The notes under the pieces are model-generated. The model was not told where the DNA came from and searched no databases. It saw only the letters and a list, made by a program, of their open reading frames with translations. Below, one piece after another: positions 32,801-41,417 of a DNA stretch of 64,000 nt. A program made the position numbers and the translations under genes. The stretch's first letter is position 1. Each line of letters opens with the position of its first letter. Source of the stretch: Symsagittifera roscoffensis (lineage: Eukaryota; Xenacoelomorpha; Acoela; Convolutidae); assembly GCF_963678635.1 (NCBI RefSeq), contig NC_087069.1:51718938-51782937 (forward strand), given 5' to 3'.

Positions 32801-35658
32801 CCGATCGATCTTACTTTCAATTCTTCTTTCCCTACATAGATTTGTCCAATTAGGTCTTCGTCGCATGTTATCATCGTCTTTGTATAGATGTTGATTCCAT
32901 CTATATTCAGCATGACCTCGTGTGGACCATAAGCTTCAGTGTACCTATTATCAACACGTACCGTTTTGCTGCCCCCTCTCGTGAGTAGTGCCCTGAGCGC
33001 TCTAGAAGTCGTTTGTGGACTTATTCCACTCAAGTAGTCTGCATACACGTCAATGTGCATTATCGTCTGGTCGCTCGGCTCGCTCAAGTTTCTGGTTACC
33101 TCGTGTCCGCCCACTGTGATTATCGACATTATTCTTGCTCCGATTTTCGATATCCCAAAAGGTTTACCTGTCACCATTTTCACGGTGTTACAATTCCCGG
33201 TCTTCATTGAGCCCGTTCTAGCCTCTGGTATTGAGTTCGATCCGGTTAATGCTTCGTTAAAATTCTGTCTTTCGATCTCCAACTTTAGTCGTTGCTCTAT
33301 TTCTTTCGCAGCCAGATCTTGTTTCACTTTGGCAATTGCTTCCGTCGCCGCTTTCTCATAATTTATCTCTAGAGAGCTTCCGGCCGCGGACTCTAACGCA
33401 CCGCTAACATGTGTCACAGCTTTCACTGTCTTCGTCGGCAATTCGGTGTTTGGTGCCCCCAAGTTCCTAGATTCAAACTCGTTTTGCCTGTTCCGCTGAT
33501 TCTGCACCGCCGCTAATGCCAACTTATGTTTGGGGTGATTCTGGTCCTTGACCGCTTCCCAGAACAAGGGACAATCCATTCTGAAGTGTCCCTCCTGGTT
33601 ACAGAAGAAGCATCTGGCGCCTATCTTGATGATTAAGCCGTTATAGTACTCGTGTTCCTCCATCTGGCTCATATCCTCTTCATCCGGTGCATAACCTAGG
33701 CTCTTCATGCCTTGTTTGTACGTTGTGCAGTCAGCCACATGATGATCCGCTGACCCGCAGTTCGCGCATGATCTGCGCTTGTCCATATCATCTCTAGGTT
33801 TGTACCATGATGACCTCTGGGGTTGGCTTCCCCCTTGCGTGTTCCTGTTTTCGGAATATGAGTACTTCTTAGGTTTCATCAGCATGTATTCTCTCGATTT
33901 CTGTCTCATTTCTTCTGGGGTGGGTGCGCTGTCCTTCGACAATGTGTAGTATGTTGCTAACATTGTCCTTAAGTCATCACTTTTCACCCCATCGATGAAC
34001 TTCGAGGCAATGCTAAAGTTCCGTCTATTTGTCGACTCCTCTGGGTCACTCCTCCTTCTCAAGCTCTCGAGGTCATCTAGGAACCGATCTATTGACTCGT
34101 CGTCCCTCTGCCTTCTTTTTTCAAATCGCATCATCGCTTGGTGGCCTTTCATGCCTGACCCGAATCGATTCAGCAATATCTCGAAGATCTTGTCCGCGGT
34201 GTCGCGTTCTTCCTCCTTCTTTGCGACCACGCATTTTAATGCCGTTCCTTCCAAGTTGCTCAGTATGGCTGTACATGCTTGCCTTTCGTCACTCAAGTTG
34301 TCTTGCTCTAGATGTAATCTCATCACTTCCACCCAAGTGTCAATGCATCCATCGGAGTCGTCCTTGAATTCTTTTGGCTTCTTGAATGTCTTTCTTGATT
34401 TTCCCTCTCTCCTGTCGCTCGAGTCAGTGTTCCTCGTGGCGAAGGCCTCTAGAGTCCTGTTCATCATCTCCCAAGTGCTGGCCCATGTCATAGCATCTGG
34501 TGCTGTGTTGCTGTTAGCTGTTGAATCTCCCGTAGCAGCCGTTGTATTCGACGTTCCATTCTTCATTATTGTTTTCGCAGTTGTTGGTGCTATGCTTATC
34601 GCATCCCTGGTTAAGGGCAACGGTGTCGATTGCCGTTTGTTCCTTTGTGGTTCTACAAAGTCAACCCTGGTGCTTTGCGTACGATCCGCTGCCGGTCTTT
34701 CTTGTGGAGTAGAACCTCTCAAGATTGCATCCAACTTCGCCTGTATTGCACACGAACTCTCGGCTTGACTCTTGCTCATTGTGTCCATTCTCCTTTCCAG
34801 GCTCCCTAATTGGCTGTTGACATCATCATATCGGTTCTTCAACTGTTGCATGTCTGTTTTGATGTTCTTTTCTCGTTCTTCATTGGTGGCTTCTACCTTG
34901 TCTGACATCTCCTTGAGTCTCTCCTCTGTTGCCTTAGCCAGGTTAAAATAACTGTCTAGATACTCGTGCTTGTTGTATCTTATCTCCTTCTTTATCACCT
35001 CTCTGTCTTCTTCACTGTGCTTAAGTCTTTTGTCAATCTGATTTAATTTCGCCAACCAGTCACCCAGCTCAATGGTAGTCTCTTCATGGTCAGCTGTCGG
35101 TCTCTCTTCGGCCGTAGCCTCTGCTTTAGTTCGTTCCTCTCTTGGATTGGCTTCTGAGGTCTTCGTGCTCACTGTCCCAAATGTTCGTGCTCTTTCTGCT
35201 TTTGGTTCTTCAGTCACGTTTTCTTTTGTTTTTATTCCGAACATTATTCCCAATTTTTCCGTAAAAGATGTCCTCTTTACTTGAGAGTCTTCTTTCACCG
35301 TTTCTTCGGTGTTGCCTATTGCATCTTCCGCGTCATCTATCGGTGAGAACTCTATGGGTTTCTGGTTCGGTTCCTCTGCATTGGGCATTGGAGTTGACTC
35401 TGTCGCCATCTTCCTTGTTTCATCCACACTTTGATCGGGTGTCTCTAGATCAATCTCGATGGTGGGTTCTACTCGCTCCCCTTCCGTGCCCTCTTTCGCC
35501 CTGTTCTCCGCTGTACTCCTTGTGCTGACCATGTTAACTGAAAAGTTCGTCTTCGTTATCTTTGGGCCCGTTGATGTCGTTCCGCGCAGCGATGAATTAT
35601 ATTTCGTGTTTGATCCACTTGACCTCTTTTCGAGCACCGGTACCCTACTCCGCCTCAT
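26851..35658 (-). CDS. Inner ORF A: Ty3/gypsy gag-pol with C-terminal macrodomain, 2,935 aa
   Basis: Intact from ATG 35658. Same domain order as the outer copy: low-complexity N-terminus, coiled coil around 200-300, gag capsid-like region, two CCHC knuckles (CANCGSADHHVADC, CFFCNQEGHFRMDC), DTGA protease, reverse transcriptase with YVDD, RNase H (VLDTDAS...VDN...NADSL), integrase with HHCC zinc domain, DD35E core and GPF motif, then ~470 further residues ending in a TARG1/OARD1-like macrodomain. Protein identity to the outer copy is about 97%; the first ~35 residues differ much more. It makes the virion core, copies RNA to DNA and integrates it. No stop or frameshift between gag and pol, so one polyprotein is predicted. 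Confidence 0.95.
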   Translation of the reverse strand: MRRSRVPVLEKRSSGSNTKYNSSLRGTTSTGPKITKTNFSVNMVSTRSTAENRAKEGTEGERVEPTIEIDLETPDQSVDETRKMATESTPMPNAEEPNQKPIEFSPIDDAEDAIGNTEETVKEDSQVKRTSFTEKLGIMFGIKTKENVTEEPKAERARTFGTVSTKTSEANPREERTKAEATAEERPTADHEETTIELGDWLAKLNQIDKRLKHSEEDREVIKKEIRYNKHEYLDSYFNLAKATEERLKEMSDKVEATNEEREKNIKTDMQQLKNRYDDVNSQLGSLERRMDTMSKSQAESSCAIQAKLDAILRGSTPQERPAADRTQSTRVDFVEPQRNKRQSTPLPLTRDAISIAPTTAKTIMKNGTSNTTAATGDSTANSNTAPDAMTWASTWEMMNRTLEAFATRNTDSSDRREGKSRKTFKKPKEFKDDSDGCIDTWVEVMRLHLEQDNLSDERQACTAILSNLEGTALKCVVAKKEEERDTADKIFEILLNRFGSGMKGHQAMMRFEKRRQRDDESIDRFLDDLESLRRRSDPEESTNRRNFSIASKFIDGVKSDDLRTMLATYYTLSKDSAPTPEEMRQKSREYMLMKPKKYSYSENRNTQGGSQPQRSSWYKPRDDMDKRRSCANCGSADHHVADCTTYKQGMKSLGYAPDEEDMSQMEEHEYYNGLIIKIGARCFFCNQEGHFRMDCPLFWEAVKDQNHPKHKLALAAVQNQRNRQNEFESRNLGAPNTELPTKTVKAVTHVSGALESAAGSSLEINYEKAATEAIAKVKQDLAAKEIEQRLKLEIERQNFNEALTGSNSIPEARTGSMKTGNCNTVKMVTGKPFGISKIGARIMSIITVGGHEVTRNLSEPSDQTIMHIDVYADYLSGISPQTTSRALRALLTRGGSKTVRVDNRYTEAYGPHEVMLNIDGINIYTKTMITCDEDLIGQIYVGKEELKVRSIGHCAMLEEDAMHIGTEADVTGHVLDINGKKTQLRGLLDTGAVLSVIPIETWEKMGFDKGDLIDSRIRLSAANKGALRVLGRTPIIALNLGERNLWMSFIVVENLDESDQFILGRDFIRNFDVTIDLNNAMFRIRNPDRRYAIKPVNLIMANENKAPVFLSRRVRLKANEAAIVSLRMKNYNELSDNKQVCIVPNPNSQSAAVLGRSFSITKSGLCVSVLLNTLDIPITIQRGRKLGYALPVKTRYETIENSKQNEVVDCPNHRDKICILRRLQRIKDSSGLIKSLKSETDDGLSSCSNFPERPTLDEMQIDKPVLPEIEHLRGKLKDEQLEAIKDVLERNEEVFSRHKADIGCCNFVEHEIELEENAVPHREGARRMTPHKSDACRKEIETLLEYDMIEPSKSPWACGVVMAKKKGDQLRFCCDFRYLNSVTVKDAYPIPRIDESLSKLGDAKFFTTLDLGSAFWQVPLRKQDRDKTGFACELGLFQWKRMPFGLCNATATFQRLMAHALIGVTKKYGNLVMCYVDDVVIATPTLEDHIERLDEVFACMKRSGLKCKPSKCEILKDSIKYLGRMVDKHGIRPDPDAVEAVLTWKSPKTEHQLMSFLGFANYYREFIKGYADKVYPMQQLMRHKGKKFTWNNAAEESFQRIKKELCEAPVLGMPTEKGMYVLDTDASVVAISGILHQEQEWNGKTVLRPIAYGSKVLSDTEMKYGAPKAEMFAVVTFVEKYRAYLGSEPFKLRVDNRALSWLKTYSMDQSYIGRWIVRLDGYNMIIEHRTRDKHQNADSLSKKTEFYERQEQREADRPEIKDGFSFMDKETYDSLPLTRWLDKSGKPIEDHPELPKEPLEKTILKKNRGIPIGIMLKSKIVRETLKAKGYDLTQVEEGTVRIDENLMRLLEKLSDDKPVIQGKGQEAPELTILRKEETVNNTDVSKGSITDSKEVVRSLVEKIPDKILEQTKVRDKKVTFREEVEHLGLDQESGEWSRFMEEDETGEGKLSGEREEWDEDSDESSEDQDSLCMILAEEKIRQHDRELQTDPSSGTYNLETQEVRGGEELEKIAVSRKPLRELSCNSNVRTNLVPEDDMKIVKRMICVKLSDDTHNPGEMNGQIMALKEHVKARYRLSDLIRAQKNDKMTSNLSKWIHSGVKEKGELEEDSYKILSQFYKEKRDLLYHTAEGVVACKRRDEEKILHKHNLIILPQLYQTEVLFRSHDQMGHQGIDKVQQRILHRFDWPGMRKACERWVNACLACLQVKDPRKMKFPLKSVESSEFNEVVQIDHQKICMTESGYNQILVIIDHFTKLAEAVPCQTASAEETCDHLITHWISRYGCPMTFQSDNGKAFVGDLTKELMKRSHIAQAHSTTYHPQTNGLVERQNRTLVNMLRVYCSRYMTDWDKYLPQVVGAYNSTQHSTTGISPFMMLTGRERAMPITFFYPEYEGKRTSPQAYVKEAIKRQQELNELCRRNTAQAQMRQRKKYDEKILRAKPYEVGQYVWVFQNVIPPKGTKKLLKKWRGPFMITEVHQQGRFYRLSTGRAAHYENLKPHVPSPEDWCLPRDMEGLEYLVVEPACEVNEKGTREKNDGNENLSLDDNEKIEVESDAGSFVEEDWNDPEQNEVPKWMEPDRPTPPETRTGNRKRTGMRYNRYGDDFLIDKIQPDKLGDELLSAGELEAGEEWQVIDDGGHYPQDDYSTPELETDLEQSEIERRENTNLRILEWMRDVKDESHEGQSIQQVDISAANYMKTEDPLFGWTATDRPLDIPKDNSDPTTSTGTSINIFVRGVGVGLTHTENLMIKKLKEVRETSGLELEEEEPEPTIGRNFKTKFEIPNEYSENIMITDSDFILSNRTSAICITADMSFKSRLEADFKREYQNVEFLFRQRPGLGGIAALPPSVAQVPGKYLCFLVTRVNDRNTIDPEHVILALTRLRDFMIERGIVEVSMPVYDPNRGKLSSRELYAILHVVFAETEIMVHLHKKYYLSIA

Positions 35659-35944
35659 TATTTCTATTTACAACTGCTTTTATTTACAATTTTATTATAT
35701 ACACGATTCTATTCTAGGGGTAAAAAAAAAATATTTTTTGTGGTAACAAATTCTGTACAACGTGTTAAAAACCTTATCCAATTCTCTTTCTAAAACCTCC
35801 GAAAAATTTTCCTTAATTTGGTCTTAACCCTACCTATTTCGATTTGTCTTATTCTGTCTTAAAACGCACTTGTTGTAATTTGACTTCAATTTCTATACCG
35901 TCCCAAGACTATTCGTCACTATCACAGTACTCTCCGCTAGTGTC

Positions 35945-36683
35945 CTAAGACCCTTGTACCAAGACCACTGTTCCAAGACTAGTGTCCCAAGACTACTGTC
36001 CCAAGGCTAGTGTCCCAAGGCTAGTGTCCCAAGACTACTGTCCCAAGGGCAGTGTCCCAAGACCAGTGTCCCAAGACTACTGTCCCAAGACTGGTGTCCC
36101 AAGGCTAGTGTCCCAAGACTACTGTCCCAAGACTACTGTCCCAAGACTAGTGTCCCAAGGGTAGTGTCCCAAGACCAGTGTCCCAAGGCTGGTATCCCAA
36201 GACTGGTGTCCCAAGGGCAGTGTCCCAAGACCAGTGTCCCAAGGCTGGTGTCCCAAGACTAGTGTCCCAAGACTAGTGTCCCAAGACCACTGTCCCAAAA
36301 CTGTCCCAGGACCACTGTCCCAAGACCACTGTCCCAAGACCACTGTCCCAAGACCACTGTCCCAAGACCCTGTCCCAAGACCCTGTCCCAAGACCACTGT
36401 CCCAAGACCACTGTCCCAAGACCCTGTCCCAAGACCACTGTCCCAAGACCCTGTCCCAAGACCCTGTCCCAAGACCACTGTCCCAAGACCACTGTCCCAA
36501 GACCACTGTCCCAAGACCCTGTCCCAAGACCACTGTCCCAAGACCACTGTCCCAAGACCACTGTCCCAAGACCACTGTCCCAAGACCCTGTCCCAAGACC
36601 ACTGTCCCAAGACCACTGTCCCAAGACCCTGTCCCAAGACCACTGTCCCAAGACCCTGTCCCAAGACCACTGTCCCAAGACTG
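35945..36683. repeat. 14-bp minisatellite in inner leader (~52 units)
   Basis: Tandem CCCAAGACCACTGT and CCCAAGACTAGTGT units with some 13-bp variants (CCCAAGACCCTGT). The outer leader has the same array in the corresponding place with a different dominant variant. Confidence 0.92.
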
Positions 36684-36887
36684 CTCTGTTTTAAGATTTC
36701 TTCGGTCTTGTCCCAATACTCGTCACGGAGTGTCTTCCTCGTTGTAGGGTCTTCTTGAACCACCGTACCTTGTACCACCACTCAAGCTCTAGTAAAATTT
36801 TCCCAAAAACCGTCTCTTAAAAGCCAAATGCTGACCCCCCTCTTCTTTTGGTTGTTTCTATTTCAATGTAGGTGCGCAGGTATCTTG

Positions 36888-36899
36888 TGATCACCTGTT
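36888..36899 (-). promoter_or_regulatory. Candidate 5' splice site in inner leader
   Basis: Minus strand ACAG|GTGATC (exon ends at 36895), inside a stretch ACAGGTGATCACAAGATACC that is identical in the outer leader (40241-40260). Conservation in a diverged leader suggests a cis function; splice donor is one reading. Confidence 0.3.
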
Positions 36900-37540
36900 C
36901 GTATAAAACCAAACACAAATCCTCACTAAAATGCCACAAAAATCTAAGTAAGAAAAATAATAAAAACAGAAAAATGAGCCCACCTAAAATTTAAAGGTGA
37001 CCAATGTCTACCTTTCGTCTAAAAAAAAATGTCTGGTACCTAATTGCCACGCGTTTTCTTCCCCCCACTAGTGATCTTATGGGGTGTCACAAAAGCTGTC
37101 TATATCCGGTCCCCCCTACCAAACCAACCAGCGTACCAGTCTTAACTCGAGTTGAATTTTGGATCTCCACCTAATGTTACCAACGCGTGTTAATTTCTAA
37201 TGTAACTAAGTCAACGATGTCGACTAATTAGTTACTCCAATTTCCCCCTTTTTACAATTTACAACCGCCAACCTCTAACTTAACCAGCCCCCCTTCTAAC
37301 CTCCCCCCTTTCTAGCCCCCCTTCTTAAGCCTAAAAATTACTTTAAGCGCCGGGTGCTAAACCTCTCAAGAGAAAACCGTAGACCTGTTTCCAGGCCTGC
37401 TCAAGTAAAAACGTTCCTCAAAACTGGGGGATTTCGCTTATCCAATTTTACACTTATCTCCTATAATGTAATGTGGATTCTAACGATACCCGTTCTGCCC
37501 AACTTGAGAACTCGAGAATTGCCAAATCCTTCTTGGCTGC

Positions 37541-37735
37541 TTTCCCACTCGACTGGTCACCTGTTCCAGTCCAGTCTCCTATTGGTTCAGCCAAGTGTCC
37601 CTGAACCACTCTCCCACTCGGCTGGTCACCTCTTCCAGTCAAGTCTCCTATTGGTTCAGCTCAGTGTCCCTGAACCACTTTCCCACTCGGCTGGTCACCT
37701 CTTCCAGTCAAGTCTCCTATTGGTCCAGCTAAGTT
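37541..37735. repeat. ~70-bp tandem repeat, nearly three copies, inner leader
   Basis: Units start TCCCACTCG[AG]CTGGTCACC and recur at 37544, 37612 and 37681. The outer leader has two copies of the same unit at 39430-39550. Confidence 0.85.
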
Positions 37736-38197
37736 CCAAGCTATCTGAAAACCCTTGACGACGCCCCACTTCGGGCACTTTATTCAGTTTACTGGTTTAA
37801 ATTGCTAGGTTGATCGAAACGATCGAACTTGTAAAACAGTATGGGTATACTATTTAATTAATATAAAGGTTTGATCCAACTAATCTGGTGTCAAAGTCAC
37901 TGTCTTTTTTCGTTTTATGGTTTTTGTTCCTTTTTCTATTCTTTTTTTTGGTTTTTGTTTTGCTTTTTGTCTTTTTGCTCGTGTTTTTGTCCCCCTAGTT
38001 GCCCCCCTATACTCGGTTAGCTAAGCCTCGTTCGGAGAGCGCACCAGGAAATTTTCTCGGGTTTTCTTAAAAAGCTATCACGGTACAACCGGAAGGTTTG
38101 CACGTTCCTGTCGAACCGTACCGCCGGTACTCTAGAATGGGCATTCAGCCCGAAGCTGTCTCAAGTGGGTTCGACTCCGTAGTCTTGATGTCGTAAA

Positions 38198-38212
38198 CAC
38201 CCAGGAGCGCCA
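38198..38212 (-). promoter_or_regulatory. Candidate primer-binding site, inner element
   Basis: Minus strand TGGCGCTCCTGGGTG, 11 nt from the 5' LTR; identical to the outer site. Confidence 0.55.
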
Positions 38213-38223
38213 TAAAAACACTA

Positions 38224-39106
38224 TGTAACATTCGTCTACTGCAGTCACACATGAGGCTTAAGAAAAATAGGCCCTATAACCACTGGCTCAAGGGTCAGGG
38301 ACACTATCTCTTGTGTTTTCCCACCTCAAGAACGGTCGGAGCCAGTTCGGTTCGCTTGTGACATGAGACTACGACCCGTTACAGCTTAAAGGCTACTACT
38401 AAAATATCCCCCCACTCTAGAATTAAGAACGTCCCCATACTTAGGTCTCTAGATACCCAAAATACATGAACGCCGTTAAAAACCGGGTTGGAACAATCCG
38501 TTAGGTTACTTTTTATTAGACAGTGTGACTTTGATCCATTTCAGATGGATCAACCTAAAACTCGCCTTATCTCAACATAACAATCATAAAACACACTCTA
38601 GAAATTAAATTTGTACTCACATAGCAGCACGCTCAAGAATTGGGAAAATAATCCAGTCAGTAACTAACTCAAGAAATAAATAACTAAGAGAAGTTTAATG
38701 TTTTATAGTTTGGACAGCAAGGATAAGTTCATGCTCTAGAATTTGAGTTCTCTTGGACCGTTGGGACACTCCAGTTGTCCGCCCTTCCGCTGAAGGTTCA
38801 CTCTGGTCCAACTTTAGTAATCGCTCTCTCGGGGATACTCTGTCTTCTATTTCAAGTAGGACAGCTCTACTCTCGATTGTATATAGACGGAAATTGCGAA
38901 TAGCAATTTCCCACTCGTTTTTACTTTCTAACTTTCCCGCAATTGCTCTAAAATTGTTCTGATTTCTCCCTCTGATTTCCAGTTGTCGCAAGAAAATCGT
39001 GCATGACATGTTCCTTTCGAACCTTTGAAAAATTAAATTTCACTTCAAAATCAAGTATCTTCCGCTCCTCTCAAGGTCAAACTTCCAAATATGACCGACT
39101 GGCACA
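38224..39106 (-). repeat. 5' LTR of inner element (883 bp)
   Basis: Matches the 3' LTR at 16156-17038 in all stretches compared. On the minus strand it starts TGTGCCAGTC and ends TGTTACA; AATAAA at 38512-38517. Confidence 0.93.
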
Positions 39107-39205
39107 ATAGCTTTTTAAGAAAACTCAAGAAAACTTCCTGGTACGCTCTCCGAACGAGGCTTAGCTAACCGAGTAAAGGGGGGCAACTAGGGGGACAAAA
39201 ACACG
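39107..39205 (+). repeat. 99-bp flanking duplication, right copy
   Basis: Identical to 16057-16155, starting at the base after the inner 5' LTR. After it the outer leader continues uninterrupted (GAGCAAAAAAG). Confidence 0.9.
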
Positions 39206-39429
39206 AGCAAAAAAGAAAACAAATAGGAACAAAAACCATAAAACGAAAAAAGACAGTGACTTTGATACCAAATTAGTTGGATCGAACCTTTGTATTAATT
39301 AAATAGTATACACATACTGTTTTACAAGACCGATCGTTTCGATCAATCTAGCAATTTAAACCAGTGACCTTGGTAGGGTGCCCGAGTGGGGGGCGTTGTT
39401 AAGGGTTTTTAGATAGATTGCGACCCAAC

Positions 39430-39550
39430 CGGACCACTAGGAGACTTGACTGGAAAGGGTGACCAGTCGAGTGGGAAAGAGGTTCACAAGGATCGAAACG
39501 GACCACCAGGAGACTTGATTGGAAGAGGTGACCAGTCGAGTGGGAAAGTG
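39430..39550. repeat. ~69-bp tandem repeat, two copies, outer leader
   Basis: GTCGAGTGGGAAAG recurs 69 bp apart (near 39467 and 39536), with GGAGACTTGA inside each unit. Same family as the three-unit array in the inner leader. Confidence 0.8.
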
Positions 39551-40237
39551 GGTCTGCTGTCAAGGGCAGAACAGAGACAACCAGCACAGGGCCACTACAA
39601 GAGGACGCACAGGGGTGTTCTCAAGTCGGACAACGGGTATCGTTAGAATCCACATTACATTATAGGAAATAAGTGTAAAATTGGATAAGCGGAGTCCCAT
39701 TGTTTTGAAACAGTTTTTACTCAAGCAGACCTGGAAACAGGTCTACGGTTTTCTCAAGAGAGGTTTAGCACCCGGCGCTTAAGGGATTTTTCGGCTTAAG
39801 AGGGGGGCTAAACAGGGGGGAGGTTAGCAGGGGGGCTGGTTAGGTTAGAGGTTGGCGGTTGTAAATTGTAAAAAGGGGGGAATTAGAGTAACTAGTTAAT
39901 CGACATCGTTGATTTAGTTACATTAGCCATCAACACGCGTGGTAACAATAGGTGGACATCCAAAACTTATCTCGAGTTAAGATTGGTACGCTGGTTGGAT
40001 CGGTAGGGGGGAACGGATATAGACAGTTTTCGTGACACCTCATAAGACAACTAGTGGGGGGAGGAAAACGCGTGGCAATTAGGTACCAGACATTTTTTTT
40101 GAAAGAAGGTTGACATTTGTCTCCTTTGAATTTTAGGTGGGTTGATTACTCTGTTTTGTTATTTTTTCGGTATAAAATTTTATTTTTTCTATATACATTG
40201 TTGCGTTTTGGGGAAGATTTGCGATTGGTTTTTAATA

Positions 40238-40260
40238 CAAACAGGTGATCACAAGATACC
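40238..40260 (+). promoter_or_regulatory. Candidate 5' splice site in outer leader
   Basis: ACAG|GTGATC with the junction after 40244. The segment is identical in the inner leader. Confidence 0.3.
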
Positions 40261-40554
40261 TGCACACAAGTTTTGGCTCCCAATTGCTGGGAACATTCAA
40301 AAAGAGGTAACTAAAAAAGGGTGGCCAGATTTGGCAACCAAGAGAGGGTTTTTGGGAAAATTTTCACTAGAGCTTGAGTGGTGGTACAAGGTACAGACAA
40401 CCAAGAAGTCCCTACAACGAAGAAGAAAGAAATCCTATATCCAGACACTCAGTGACAAGTCTTGGGACAGTACCGAACTAGTCTAGGGACATTGCAGTCT
40501 GGGGACAGTCTTGGAGCAACACAGTCTTGGGACAGTGCAGCTTTGGGGCAGTCT

Positions 40555-41132
40555 TGGGCCAGAGCAGTCTTGGTACGAAACGGTCTTGGGACATTGGTCT
40601 TGGGACGTTGGTCTTGGGACATTGGTCTTGGGACATTGGTCTTGGGCCATTGGTCTTGGGACGTTGGTCTTGGGACATTGGTCTTGGGACATTGGTCTTG
40701 GGACGTTGGTCTTGGGACATTGGTCTTGGGCCATTGGTCTTGGGACGTTGGTCTTGGGACATTGGTCTTGGGCCATTGGTCTTGGGACATTGGTCTTAGG
40801 ACGTTGGTCTTGGGCCATTGGTCTTGGGACGTTGGTCTTGGGCCATTGGTCTTGGGACGTTAGTCTTGGGACATTAGTCTTGGGACATTGGTCTTGGGAC
40901 GTTAGTCTTGGGCCATTGGTCTTGGGACGTTAGTCTTGGGACATTAGTCTTGGGACATTGGTCTTGGGACGTTAGTCTTGGGCCATTGGTCTTGGGACGT
41001 TAGTCTTGGGACGTTGGTCTTGGGACGTTAGTCTTGGGACATAGGTCTTGGGACGTTAGTCTTGGGACGTTAGTCTTGGGACGTTAGTCTTGGGCCATTG
41101 GTCTTGGGACGCTGGTCTTGGGACGCTGGTCT
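40555..41132. repeat. 14-bp minisatellite in outer leader (~41 units)
   Basis: CTTGGGACATTGGT, CTTGGGACGTTGGT, CTTGGGCCATTGGT and CTTGGGACGTTAGT units in tandem. Because 14 is not a multiple of 3 but contains few stops, it yields repetitive open frames in several phases on both strands; none is called a gene. Confidence 0.92.
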
Positions 41133-41417
41133 AAAGGTACCAACGAGAAGTACAGGGACAACGCTGAACGGTCTTGGGACGGTAAAGAGAAAGTCTTGGA
41201 ACAGCATTAGGAAGGGGGTACTACAAAAGTAATAAGTTAGGTGGAAGCACCAAGTATAACAACACGTTCCCTATCCTAACCTAACACGAAAGAGCTTACA
41301 AGAGTTCAAGAAAAATTGTTTTTAGCGAATTGTTAATTTCTTTTTCCTTGGAGTTTTTAAACCTTAGAATAGAATTTTTGTAGATAATAATATTGTAAAT
41401 AATAACAATTGTAAATA

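Larger units (their letters stand above)
35659..38223 (-). other. Inner element leader (about 2.6 kb)
   Basis: No convincing gene. Holds, 5' to 3' on the minus strand, the primer-binding site, a ~70-bp repeat (37541-37735), a candidate 5' splice site, and a 14-bp minisatellite (35945-36683) just upstream of ORF A. Long apparent ORFs on both strands over the minisatellite follow from its 14-bp period. Confidence 0.8.
16156..39106 (-). mobile_element. Inner giant Ty3/gypsy-type LTR retrotransposon (22,951 bp)
   Basis: A complete minus-strand element: 5' LTR 38224-39106, primer-binding site 38198-38212, leader, ORF A 26851-35658, ORF B 17470-26348 (one frameshift), polypurine tract next to the 3' LTR 16156-17038. 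The LTRs match over 883 bp as compared, at a constant offset of 22,068. It inserted in the opposite orientation into the leader of a related element and is flanked by the 99-bp duplication. Its gag-pol is very similar to the outer copy, but its LTRs, leader and ORF B are much more diverged. Confidence 0.95.
39206..41417 (+). other. Outer element leader, right part
   Basis: No gene supported. Contains two ~70-bp repeat units (39430-39550), the conserved ACAGGTGATCACAAGATACC segment and the 14-bp minisatellite. The frame at 40142-40486 lacks a counterpart in the inner leader. Confidence 0.8.

Noticed and set aside
35945-36781. Long ORFs on both strands made of WSWDSGLGT / VPRPLSQD repeats
   Set aside because: They are translations of a 14-bp minisatellite, which gives repetitive open frames in several phases. 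No unique sequence or conserved start.
38160-38212. tRNA gene in the inner leader (B box plus a CCA-ending segment)
   Set aside because: The stems do not pair and the B box is about 40 nt from the CCA; the CCA is the complement of the primer-binding site.
40449-40933. Repetitive ORFs over the outer minisatellite
   Set aside because: Same cause as in the inner leader; the frames are not conserved between elements.
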